A program made the position numbers and the translations under genes. This document shows positions 47,069-54,788 of a DNA stretch of 64,000 bases, one piece after another. The stretch is from Burkholderiales bacterium. GTDB taxonomy: Bacteria; Pseudomonadota; Gammaproteobacteria; Burkholderiales; Burkholderiaceae_C. How positions within the stretch are numbered: position 1 is the stretch's first letter; each line of letters begins with the position of its first letter. Location of the stretch: contig JACRAY010000005.1 of NCBI GenBank assembly GCA_016213325.1, positions 360,385 to 424,384 on the forward strand. The letters run 5' to 3'. Below the pieces are notes generated by a model that had not been told where the DNA came from, searched no databases, and was given only the letters and a program-made list of their open reading frames with translations.

Positions 47069-47661
47069 TCAATTGGCCTTGAGCCCGAGGCCGCGCACCA
47101 GCGGCTCCCAGCGCACCATCTCGGCTGCCATGAGCTGCTGCGCCTGCGCGCCGGTCGTGCCCAGCGCCGTCAGGTCGGCGGCCTGCAAGCGGTTGCGCAC
47201 GCCGGCAGCGCGCGCCTTGGCCACCAGGTCGGCCACCGACTTCACCCGGCAGACGGATGGCACACCAGCATCTGCGTGAAGCTGGTGAGCACGGACACGT
47301 TCACCAGGTCCGTGCGCGCGTCGAAGCCCTGGGTGCCATACACCAGCGGGTTCACCGTGAGCACGGTGTCGGGGCTCACCACCAGCGTGTACCCGTCGGG
47401 CTCCGCCTTCGCGACGACGCCCGCGGCCAGGTTGTTGCCGGCGCCCGCCCGGTTCTCCACCACCACCGGCTGGTTGAACCGCTTCGACAGGTGCTCGGCA
47501 AACAGGCGTGAGGTGATGTCCGATGGCCCGCCCGGGGGCGAGCCCACCAGGATCTTCAGCGGCTTGGCGGGCCAGGCGTGCGCCTGCGCCGACGCGGCGA
47601 AGGCCAGCGAGGCAACGGCGCAGACCAGTGCGATGCGCAGCACATGGGAGACGCGTGTCAT
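47069..47661 (-). pseudogene. Broken Bug-family (TctC) solute-binding gene
   Basis: The first ~138 codons (ATG at 47661) encode a signal peptide and the N-terminal lobe of a tripartite-tricarboxylate receptor (PAKPLKILVGSPPGGPSDITSR, VVVENRAGAGNN). The frame then ends at a TGA near 47243 (LVCHPSAG). A second frame picks up at once (CRVKSVADLVAKARA) but jumps to the family's C-terminal end (VRNRLQAADLTALGTT...), skipping roughly 140 codons. The gene thus has a frameshift and an internal deletion and is about 590 bp instead of ~970. The intact neighbour shows the same architecture. Confidence 0.85.
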
Positions 47662-47677
47662 GGGCTTGCTCCGGGAC

Positions 47678-48643
47678 TCAGTCGAGTTGCACACCGGTGG
47701 CCTTGATCGGTTTTTCCCAGCGGGCAAGGTCCGTGCGCTGCGCCGCAGCCAGTGCCGCCGATGTGGAGCCGACCGGGATGTAGCCCAGGCCGCGCAGGCG
47801 CTCCTGCATCGCCGGCTTGTTCACGGCAGCGGCCACAGCCTGTTCCAGCTTCGCCAGCGTCGCCGGCGGCAAGCCGGCCGGCGCGTACATGGCGAACCAC
47901 GCCGTGGCCTCCATGGGCACGCCGGCTTCCTTCAGGGTCGGCACCTCGGGCACCTGAGGGTCGCGGGTGGGGCCGGTGACGGCGATGATGCGCACCTTGC
48001 CCGAGCGATGCAGTTCCGCGGTTTCCGACACCACGTCGAACTTGTAGCCGATGTGGCCGCCCAGCAGCGCCGTATTGGCGGGGCCGCCGCCCTGGAACGG
48101 TACGTGGGTCATGGCCACGCCGGTGCTCTGCTCGAGCATCACGCCCATGAAGTGGGGCAGGGTGCCCAGGCCTGGTGAGCCGTAGGTCGCGGTCTTCGGG
48201 TCGGCCTTGGCCTTGGCCAGCATCTCGGCGACGCTCTTCGCATTGGCCGCCGGCCCCGACACCACGCCGAACTGGAAGTGCGCCAGCAGCGACACCGGGG
48301 TGAAGTCCTTCACCGGGTCGTAGTCGAGGCGCTTGTAGACATGCGGGAACAGCACCATCGGGCCGCTCGGCAGGATGATCACCGTCTGGCCGTCCGCCTT
48401 GGCGGCCCTGGTGGCGGCCAGCGCGATGCGTCCGCCCGCGCCGGGCTTGTTTTCGACGGTGACGGAGCTGAAGTCGTCCTTCATCGCGTCGCCGACCAGC
48501 CGCGCCAGGGTGTCGGCCGAGCCGCCCGGCGGGAAGCCCACCAGGATGCGCAGCGGGAGCTTGTCCTGGGCGAGGGCGCTGCCAGCGCAGGCAAGGGCGG
48601 TGCCCAGGGCCAGGGCGGCTAGGAAAGGGCGGCGGGCGGGCAT
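47678..48643 (-). CDS. Bug-family tripartite tricarboxylate transporter substrate-binding protein
   Basis: A 321-residue periplasmic binding protein of the Bug (TctC) family, expanded in Comamonadaceae. A signal peptide (ending GSALAQ) precedes LRILVGFPPGGSADTLAR and VTVENKPGAGGR, the carboxylate-binding loops. YGSPGLGTLPHFMGVML and FQGGGPANTALLGG complete the signature. No TctA/TctB membrane subunits are in the window, as is usual for Bug paralogues. It is divergent from a MarR regulator that may control it. Confidence 0.92.
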   Translation of the reverse strand: MPARRPFLAALALGTALACAGSALAQDKLPLRILVGFPPGGSADTLARLVGDAMKDDFSSVTVENKPGAGGRIALAATRAAKADGQTVIILPSGPMVLFPHVYKRLDYDPVKDFTPVSLLAHFQFGVVSGPAANAKSVAEMLAKAKADPKTATYGSPGLGTLPHFMGVMLEQSTGVAMTHVPFQGGGPANTALLGGHIGYKFDVVSETAELHRSGKVRIIAVTGPTRDPQVPEVPTLKEAGVPMEATAWFAMYAPAGLPPATLAKLEQAVAAAVNKPAMQERLRGLGYIPVGSTSAALAAAQRTDLARWEKPIKATGVQLD

Positions 48644-48695
48644 GGGAATCTCCTGGGGGCTTCGCGGGAGGCCTCACTCTAGTTGGCGCAGAATC

Positions 48696-48712
48696 GATTG
48701 TTCTAATCAATC
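48696..48712. promoter_or_regulatory. Candidate MarR operator in the divergent gap
   Basis: In the 87-bp gap between the Bug gene and marR, GATTG (48696-48700) and CAATC (48708-48712) form a dyad around TTCTAAT. This 17-bp AT-rich site in GC-rich DNA fits the size of a MarR-family operator and could control both directions. Confidence 0.4.
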
Positions 48713-48730
48713 ATCGGCCATGCAAACCCT

Positions 48731-49252
48731 ATGTCCGGCCCGCGGCTGAGCCAGCCTGCAGCCATCGACGACCTGGTGCTGTACCGCCTCAACCGCCTGC
48801 TCTCCGTGGCCGGCGGCATGGTGATCCGCCTGTGCGAGGGCCGCTTCGGGATCACGCGCCGCGAATGGCGGATCGTGGCGTTGCTGGCGGTGCACGACGG
48901 GTTGCTGTCCTCGCAGGTGGCCGAGCATGCCCAGCTCGACCGGGCGCGGACGTCGCGTGCCATCACTTCGCTGGTCGCCAAGAAGCTGGTGCGGCGTGAA
49001 AGCGGGGCCGCCGACCGGCGGCAGGCCCGCCTGTCCCTCACGGCGCAGGGACTGGCGTTGTACGAGGCGCTGTTCCCGCTCGCTCGCGGGATCAACACCG
49101 AGCTGCTGGCTGCACTGCCCGGCAAGCAGGTGGCGCAGTTCGAGGCGATGCTGCAGGCGCTGCAGGCGCGCGCTGACGAGATGGTCGCGCAGGCCGACCT
49201 GCCGAAAGCCGACCGCCGGCGCGGCGGGCGGCGCGGCCCCGCCGCCGGATGA
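48731..49252 (+). CDS. MarR-family transcriptional regulator
   Basis: A 173-residue winged-helix regulator. The HTH and wing read SSQVAEHAQLDRARTSRAITSLVAKKLV and then RRESGAADRRQARLSLT, typical of MarR. The C-terminus is basic (DRRRGGRRG). Such proteins usually repress a divergent gene and are released by a small aromatic or carboxylate ligand; here the divergent gene is the Bug binding protein. Its stop overlaps the start of the helicase gene (ATGATG), so helicase translation may depend on it. Confidence 0.9.
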   Translation: MSGPRLSQPAAIDDLVLYRLNRLLSVAGGMVIRLCEGRFGITRREWRIVALLAVHDGLLSSQVAEHAQLDRARTSRAITSLVAKKLVRRESGAADRRQARLSLTAQGLALYEALFPLARGINTELLAALPGKQVAQFEAMLQALQARADEMVAQADLPKADRRRGGRRGPAAG

Positions 49253-51687
49253 TGCCGTTCGCGGAGGTCGAGGGCTGGCTCGCGCAGCGCGGCTGGCAGG
49301 CTTTCGAATTCCAGCGCGCCGTTTGGCAAGCGATAGCCGACGGCCGCAGCGGCCTGCTGCACGCCACCACCGGCTCCGGCAAGACCTATGCGGTCTGGCT
49401 CGGCATCCTGCAGGCGTTGCTGCAGCGCCACCCGAAAGGCCGTGACGCGCAACCCTTGCGCGTGGTGTGGCTTACCCCCATGCGGGCTCTGGCGGCCGAC
49501 ACCACCAAGGCGCTGAAGCTGCCGCTGGACGACCTGGCGCCCCACTGGACGCTGGGCTTGCGCACCGGCGACACGCCCAGTGCCGAGCGGGCGCGACAGG
49601 ACCGGCGCTTTCCCACCGTGCTCGTCACCACGCCCGAGTCGCTCACGCTGATGCTGGCGCGCGAGCATGCGCGCGAGGAGCTCGCCTCGGTCGAGTACGT
49701 GGTGGTGGACGAATGGCACGAACTGGTGGGCGGCAAGCGCGGCGTGCAGGCGCAGCTGGCGATCGCGCGGCTGGGCGGCCTGAACCCGTCGCTGGTCGTC
49801 TGGGGGTTGAGCGCGACCCTCGGCAACCTCGACCAAGCGATGCAGATGCTGTGCGGCTACCGGCCGTCGACCCTGGTGCAGGGCCGCATCGACAAGGACC
49901 TCGTCATCGACACGCTCATCCCCCCCGACCCCGGCAAGTACTCGTGGGCCGGCCATCTCGGCGCGCGCATGCAGATGCCGGTGGTCGAGGAGATCGAGCG
50001 CTCGGGCACCACGCTGGTCTTCACCAACGTGCGTTCGCAGGCCGAGATCTGGTACCAGCTGCTGCTGGAAGCGCGGCCCGAATGGGCCGGCCAGATCGCG
50101 CTGCACCACGGCTCGCTCGACAAGGCCACGCGCGACTGGGTCGAGCAGGGGCTGAAGGAAGGTACGCTGCGCGCCGTGGTTGCCACCTCGTCGCTCGACC
50201 TCGGCGTCGACTTCCTGCCGGTCGAACGCGTGCTGCAGGTGGGCTCGGCCAAGGGCATCGCGCGCATCATGCAGCGCGCCGGCCGCAGCGGCCACGCGCC
50301 CGGGCGCGCCAGCCGGCTCACCATAGTGCCCACCAACACGCTCGAAATCCTCGACGGCGCGGCGGCGCGCCATGCGGTTCGCCTGGGCCGCGTCGAGAAG
50401 CGCGAGGCGCCGCGCAAGCCGCTCGACGTGCTGGTGCAGCACCTCGTCACAGTGGCACTCGGCGGCGGTTTCCGTGCGGACGACCTGTTCGACGAAGTGC
50501 TCACCGCCTGGTCGTACCGCGACCTCACGCGCAAGGAATTCGACTGGGCCGTGGCCTTCTGCGAGCGCGGTGGCGAAAGCCTGACCGCCTACCCCGAGTA
50601 CCACCGCATCCTGCCGGACGAAGAAGGCGTGTACCGCGTGCGCGACCGCGGTGTCGCCAAGCGGCACCGGCTGGGCATAGGCACCATCGTGAGCGACGCG
50701 GCCATGCAGGTGAAGTGGCTCACCGGCGGCACGCTGGGCACCATGGAGGAAGGCTTCATCGCACGGCTGCGCAAGGGCGACTGCTTCTTCTTCGCTGGGC
50801 GCCTGCTCGAGTTCGTGCGGGTGCAGGAGATGGCGGCCTACGTGCGCAAGGCCACGCGCAACAAGGGCACGGTGCCTACGTGGATGGGCGCCAAGATGGC
50901 CTTCACCAACGAGATGAGCGACGCCATCCTCGAGATGATGCAGCGCGCCGCGCAGGGCGACTTCTTCGAGCCCGAGCTGCAGGCCGCACGGCCCATGCTG
51001 GAAACACAGGCGCGCCTGTCGCGCATCCCGACGCCCCGCACGCTGCTGGTCGAGGCTTTCCAGTCGCGCGAAGGCCAGCACCTGTACGTATACCCCTTCG
51101 CCGGGCGCAACGTCCACCTGGGCCTGGCCAGCCTGCTGGGCTGGCGGCTGGCGCGCGAGCAGCCCAACACCTTCAGCTATTCGATCAACGACTACGGGTT
51201 CGAGCTGGTCAGCGCCGCGCCGTTCGACATCGAACCCGTCACTTCGCGCGAGGTGTTCGGCACGCGCGACCTGCTGCACGACGTGCTGGCGTCGCTGAAC
51301 GCTTCCGAACTCGCGCAGCGGCGCTTTCGCGAGATTGCCCGGGTGGCCGGGCTGGTGTCCACCGGCTACCCCGGCCAGCCCAAGAGCGCGCGCCAGCTGC
51401 AGGCCTCCAGCGCGCTCTTCTTCGAAGTTTTCCGCAAGTACGACCGCGGCAACCTGCTGCTGACGCAGGCCGAACAGGAGGTGCTGGGGCAGGAGCTCGA
51501 GATCTCGAGGCTGGAGACCACGCTGAAGGCCATGCAGCGCAAGCAGGTGGCGTTCGCGCCCTTGAGGCACCCCAGCCCGATGAGCCTGCCGCTCATGGTC
51601 GAGCGCTTCCGCGAGAAGCTCACCACCGAACAGCTGTCCGAGCGGCTCGACCGTATCCTGCGGGACATGGAGCGGGACAATCCCTGA
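49249..51687 (+). CDS. Ligase-associated DNA-damage-response DEXH helicase (Lhr-like)
   Basis: An 812-residue superfamily 2 helicase. Walker A ATTGSGKT is at residues 39-46, the DEXH box is DEWH (155-158), motif III is LSATLGN and motif VI is MQRAGRSGH. The C-terminal half has the Lhr-core winged-helix and beta regions. It is the helicase of the set whose exonuclease and ligase lie 10.5 kb upstream. In many genomes a calcineurin-like phosphoesterase (pdeM) follows the helicase; here a BON lipoprotein follows instead. Start is ATG at 49249 or the adjacent ATG at 49252. Confidence 0.93.
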   Translation: MMPFAEVEGWLAQRGWQAFEFQRAVWQAIADGRSGLLHATTGSGKTYAVWLGILQALLQRHPKGRDAQPLRVVWLTPMRALAADTTKALKLPLDDLAPHWTLGLRTGDTPSAERARQDRRFPTVLVTTPESLTLMLAREHAREELASVEYVVVDEWHELVGGKRGVQAQLAIARLGGLNPSLVVWGLSATLGNLDQAMQMLCGYRPSTLVQGRIDKDLVIDTLIPPDPGKYSWAGHLGARMQMPVVEEIERSGTTLVFTNVRSQAEIWYQLLLEARPEWAGQIALHHGSLDKATRDWVEQGLKEGTLRAVVATSSLDLGVDFLPVERVLQVGSAKGIARIMQRAGRSGHAPGRASRLTIVPTNTLEILDGAAARHAVRLGRVEKREAPRKPLDVLVQHLVTVALGGGFRADDLFDEVLTAWSYRDLTRKEFDWAVAFCERGGESLTAYPEYHRILPDEEGVYRVRDRGVAKRHRLGIGTIVSDAAMQVKWLTGGTLGTMEEGFIARLRKGDCFFFAGRLLEFVRVQEMAAYVRKATRNKGTVPTWMGAKMAFTNEMSDAILEMMQRAAQGDFFEPELQAARPMLETQARLSRIPTPRTLLVEAFQSREGQHLYVYPFAGRNVHLGLASLLGWRLAREQPNTFSYSINDYGFELVSAAPFDIEPVTSREVFGTRDLLHDVLASLNASELAQRRFREIARVAGLVSTGYPGQPKSARQLQASSALFFEVFRKYDRGNLLLTQAEQEVLGQELEISRLETTLKAMQRKQVAFAPLRHPSPMSLPLMVERFREKLTTEQLSERLDRILRDMERDNP

Positions 51688-51732
51688 CGGGGTCCTACAG
51701 CGCCCGACGGCCGGCAGCGCTAGATTGGCCGC

Positions 51733-52083
51733 ATGAAAGCCGCACTGTCGCTGCTGGGCATGCTGCTCGCGTTGGGCGGCTGCGGCGAGCGCGAGCTCGC
51801 TTCCGCGCCCCAGGGGCGGCCCGACACGGCATCCATGGGCGCTTCGGGTAGCGTGTCGGCCGCGCAGGCCAGCGACGCGCAGATCGTCGCGAAGCTGAAG
51901 GCCGAATATGCCGCCGACAGCGACATCAGCGCGATGGTCGTCGACATCGACAGCAAGGACGGCATGGTGACCCTGAGCGGCATGGTCCCCAACAGCGACG
52001 CCCGCGTGCGTGCCGACCGGATTGCGCGCGCCATGAAGGAAGTGAAGTCCGTGAACAACCAGATCGAGGTCAGGCCGGCTTGA
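51733..52083 (+). CDS. BON-domain lipoprotein
   Basis: A 116-residue exported lipoprotein. The signal peptide ends in the lipobox LGGC (cysteine at residue 17). A low-complexity linker precedes a single BON domain (KLKAEYAADSDISAMVVDIDSKDGMVTLSGMV), which typically binds phospholipids or attaches to the envelope, as in OsmY. The stop region overlaps the end of the metallopeptidase-like gene by 14 bp on the other strand. Confidence 0.87.
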   Translation: MKAALSLLGMLLALGGCGERELASAPQGRPDTASMGASGSVSAAQASDAQIVAKLKAEYAADSDISAMVVDIDSKDGMVTLSGMVPNSDARVRADRIARAMKEVKSVNNQIEVRPA

Positions 52084-53161
52084 CGGCGGCGGCGCGCTCG
52101 GCGGAGATCACGTCGTGCACGAAACGCAGCTTCGAAAGCGCCCCTGCCGATAGCGCGAACGGATAGGCGTCGTCCTGCCCCAGGCTGCGGTTCAGGCTGT
52201 TCACCAGCAGCGTCACCGGGATCCACTGGTCGACCAGCGCCTCGAAGTCGGGACGCCCCGTCTCGAACGGGTTGGTCACTTCCTCGACTTCCTCCTCGGT
52301 ACCCGGCACGGTGACCCGCGTGTTGTAGGAGGCCGCGGTCTCCAGCAGGTCCACCATGTGCAGGTAGTGGGCCCAGGTTTCGGCCCAGTCTTCCCAAGGG
52401 TGGGCGGTGGCATAGGCGCTCACGTGGAAGTCCTGCCAGTCGGCCGGCGCGCCCGACGCATAGTGAACCTGCAGGGCCGCCCGGTAGTCGGCGCGTTCGT
52501 CGCCGAACACGTCACGGAACGCCTCGATGCGCCCGCGTGCCACCACCAGCTGCTCCCAGTAGAAGTGCCCCGACTCGTGGCGCAGGTGCCCGAGCAAGGT
52601 GCGGTACGGCTCGTGCAGCTCGACGCGCAGGCGCACGCGTTCGGCATCGTCGGCTTCGGCGACGTTCAGGGTGATCACGCCTTCGCAGTGGCCCGTCATC
52701 ACGGGCTGCCCGGGCAGGTCGGCGAGAAACTCGAAGCAGGGCCCGTCGCGCTCGCCGTCCGGTGGCGCCGGTGACTGCAGGCCCAGCTTGGCCAGCGTGT
52801 AGAACAGGCGCCGCTTGGCGGATTCGATGCGGAACCACCGGTCCAGGTTGTCGGGGACCGACAGGTCGGGCAGCACGCGCGTCTGGCGGCAGGAGACGCA
52901 CAGCGCGTTGGGATCTTTCGCGGGCACCGCGAAGTTGCAGGACTGGTACGCGACCCGGTTATGGCAGGGCCGGTAGTGGGCCTGCGAGGCGTGGCGGCCG
53001 CGCATGCGGGGCCGCCACAGGGACTCGTCGCCGTCCACCGGCTCTACCGCGGCCATCGCCATGCGGTCGGGCAGGAAGGCGAGCTCGCTGCCGCACTGCA
53101 GGCACCGGACGTTCTCGAAGAACAGCGGGTGCCCGCAGTACTGGCAGTGGAACGTCTTCAA
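52070..53161 (-). CDS. Zinc-ribbon protein with putative zinc-metallopeptidase motif
   Basis: A 363-residue protein. The N-terminus is a zinc ribbon (CQYCG, then CLQCG near residue 21), and a second pair occurs as CVSCRQTR near residue 90. The middle holds LRHESGHFYWE, an HExxH-like motif (HESGH) typical of zinc metallopeptidases. The C-terminal half is helical. It belongs to the group annotated as putative zinc-binding peptidase (DUF2248-type). It has no signal peptide. It is 3 bp downstream of the second BON gene on the same strand, so the two may be cotranscribed. Confidence 0.85.
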   Translation of the reverse strand: MKTFHCQYCGHPLFFENVRCLQCGSELAFLPDRMAMAAVEPVDGDESLWRPRMRGRHASQAHYRPCHNRVAYQSCNFAVPAKDPNALCVSCRQTRVLPDLSVPDNLDRWFRIESAKRRLFYTLAKLGLQSPAPPDGERDGPCFEFLADLPGQPVMTGHCEGVITLNVAEADDAERVRLRVELHEPYRTLLGHLRHESGHFYWEQLVVARGRIEAFRDVFGDERADYRAALQVHYASGAPADWQDFHVSAYATAHPWEDWAETWAHYLHMVDLLETAASYNTRVTVPGTEEEVEEVTNPFETGRPDFEALVDQWIPVTLLVNSLNRSLGQDDAYPFALSAGALSKLRFVHDVISAERAAAVKPA

Positions 53162-53164
53162 CGC

Positions 53165-53479
53165 TCAGGGGCGAACGACGAGGTTGTTGCGCACGCCGCG
53201 CACACCCCTGGTGGTGCGTGCGATGTCGCCCGCCACCATCTTCTCTTCGTTCGACTTGGCGAAGCCCGACAGGGCCACTTCGCCGTTGAGCGTGTCGACG
53301 TTGATCGACAGGCCGCCGGTGCGCTTGTCCTCGATCAGCTTCGCCTTGACCGCGGTGGTGATGGTGCGGTCGTCCACGTAGGTGGCCGCGTCGGTCTGGC
53401 CGCGCATCACGGCGCAGCCGGACACGCCGAGGGTCAGGCCGGTCAGGATGGCCAGCGCGATGGCTCGGGTGTGTTTCAT
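53165..53479 (-). CDS. BON-domain lipoprotein
   Basis: A 104-residue exported lipoprotein with lipobox VSGC (cysteine at residue 22) and one BON domain (ITTAVKAKLIEDKRTGGLSINVDTLNGEVALSGFAKS). This pattern is common in OsmY-like stress proteins of Burkholderiales. AAGGAA lies a few bases before the ATG. It heads a likely two-gene unit with the zinc-ribbon peptidase-like gene. Confidence 0.9.
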   Translation of the reverse strand: MKHTRAIALAILTGLTLGVSGCAVMRGQTDAATYVDDRTITTAVKAKLIEDKRTGGLSINVDTLNGEVALSGFAKSNEEKMVAGDIARTTRGVRGVRNNLVVRP

Positions 53480-53533
53480 GGTTTTTTCCTTCCTAGGGTT
53501 GGTGGGTGGGGGAACGGGGAACGATGCGTTCGG

Positions 53534-54001
53534 TCAGCCGGGACCCCTGTGGTCCCGTTCGAAGTCCGCCGCCGACAACGCGGACATCAGCACGGCCGGC
53601 AGGTTGCTGGCCTTCACGACCGCCACCACGAGCGTGGTGATCGAGATCAGCTTCCAGGGACGCGCGAACACCAGCAGCGCGCCGGCGAGCGCAGCGATGC
53701 CGAGCAGCTGCGCGGGTTTCTGGCGGCCATAGCCGGCGAGCAGCGGCCCCGCCACCTCGGCCGCCATGTGCGCCGGGTGGTGGCGCCACCACACGCTGGC
53801 GGCGTGGCGGGCACGGGCAAACAGGCCGGCCGAGCGCGGCGGCAGCGGTTCGTCGCTGCCGCCCAGGCCCGCCGATTCGCCGCGCGGCGGCGTTTCGTAC
53901 GGGTCGTGCCGGCGCTCGCGGCGCGCGATGTGTTCCAGGATCGCCAGCCGGCTTTGCGCCAGCCGCCGGCCGCGATCGGCTCGGTCGCTGCCCGTGCTCA
54001 T
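53534..54001 (-). CDS. Hypothetical membrane protein (YqjK position)
   Basis: A 155-residue protein of unknown function. The N-terminal half is charged (QSRLAILEHIARRERRHDPYETPP) and the C-terminal half has hydrophobic segments (residues ~80-130, including QLLGIAALAGALLVFARPWKLISITTLVVAVVKAS). It overlaps the YqjE-like gene (ATGA) as the third gene of the unit. By position it corresponds to YqjK in the E. coli yqjD-yqjE-yqjK cluster, but I do not see clear sequence identity. Confidence 0.7.
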   Translation of the reverse strand: MSTGSDRADRGRRLAQSRLAILEHIARRERRHDPYETPPRGESAGLGGSDEPLPPRSAGLFARARHAASVWWRHHPAHMAAEVAGPLLAGYGRQKPAQLLGIAALAGALLVFARPWKLISITTLVVAVVKASNLPAVLMSALSAADFERDHRGPG

Positions 54002-54372
54002 GGCTTGGCCGCGATCGCACGCAGGGCATCGGCATCGGCCTCGAGTTGCGCCTTCAGCTCCGAGAACGCCTTCTCGGGCAGCCGCTTGCGGGCAACCAGC
54101 CCCGCCGCGACCGAAATGGCCAGCGCGATGCCCGGCACGATGACCAGCGCAGGGTGGAACGCGCCGTGCATGGCCCCGAGCATTATCGCCACGCCGCCCA
54201 GTACGAGGAACATCGCAGCGGCCAGCACCGCGACCGCCCAGGCGATCGCCCGCTTGGCCATTTCGATGCCCACGCTGGAGGCTTCGTCGCGCGCCAGCGC
54301 GGCGTAGCCGGCGAAGTGGTCGACCAGCAGTTCGGGCCGGCTGACCAGCACCGAGAAGATCGGGTGAACCAT
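53998..54372 (-). CDS. Phage-holin-superfamily (YqjE-like) membrane protein
   Basis: A 124-residue inner-membrane protein with two transmembrane helices (residues ~45-70 and ~76-92) and a charged C-terminus. LVDHFAGYAALARDEASSVGIEMAKRAIAWAV resembles YqjE and related holin-superfamily proteins found next to YqjD-type ribosome- or membrane-anchored proteins. Its ATG is 17 bp after the DUF883-like gene, and its stop overlaps the next start. Confidence 0.8.
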   Translation of the reverse strand: MVHPIFSVLVSRPELLVDHFAGYAALARDEASSVGIEMAKRAIAWAVAVLAAAMFLVLGGVAIMLGAMHGAFHPALVIVPGIALAISVAAGLVARKRLPEKAFSELKAQLEADADALRAIAAKP

Positions 54373-54389
54373 GGGCACGGCCGGCCCTT

Positions 54390-54656
54390 TCAGTGGTGCG
54401 GGTGGCGGTTGTGGCGCAGCGCGATGATCAGGCCCGCGACCGCGGCGCCGACGACCGCGGCGATCAGCGCCGACCTCAGGGGCTGTTCGGTCACGTAGCG
54501 GCCGGTGGCCGAAGCGTAGTGCCCCAGCCGGCGCTGGGCTGCAAGGGCCGACTCGGACATGGTGTCCACGCTGCGTTGGGCCAGGTCCTTCACGCCGTAG
54601 GTGAAGTCGCGCAGCTTGCTGTCGTCGGTGTGGGTCTGGGTAGAGGGGATGTTCAT
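54390..54656 (-). CDS. YqjD/DUF883-like membrane-anchored protein
   Basis: An 88-residue protein with an amphipathic N-terminal part (DFTYGVKDLAQRSVDTMSESA) and one C-terminal transmembrane helix (SALIAAVVGAAVAGLIIAL) followed by a His-rich tail (RHNRHPHH). The layout is that of the DUF883/YqjD/ElaB family, inner-membrane proteins of stationary phase that bind ribosomes in E. coli. AAGGA precedes ATG 54656. It heads the yqjD-yqjE-like unit. Confidence 0.8.
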   Translation of the reverse strand: MNIPSTQTHTDDSKLRDFTYGVKDLAQRSVDTMSESALAAQRRLGHYASATGRYVTEQPLRSALIAAVVGAAVAGLIIALRHNRHPHH

Positions 54657-54788
54657 CGCGCTTCCTTGTCGTGGGCTTGGGTGGGAGGACTGCCGATGGC
54701 AAGGGTACGCGGCTGCCTCGTCCGTGCGTGATCGGCACCCAACGCCAGTGCTTGTCGGCAACTGCTGGGGCGCGCTGTAGGAGGCCGA

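Noticed and set aside
47242..47727. Reading the 5' part of the broken Bug gene as a complete small protein
   Set aside because: The frame ends in the middle of the first lobe and the rest of the family sequence continues in another frame, so a pseudogene is the simpler explanation.
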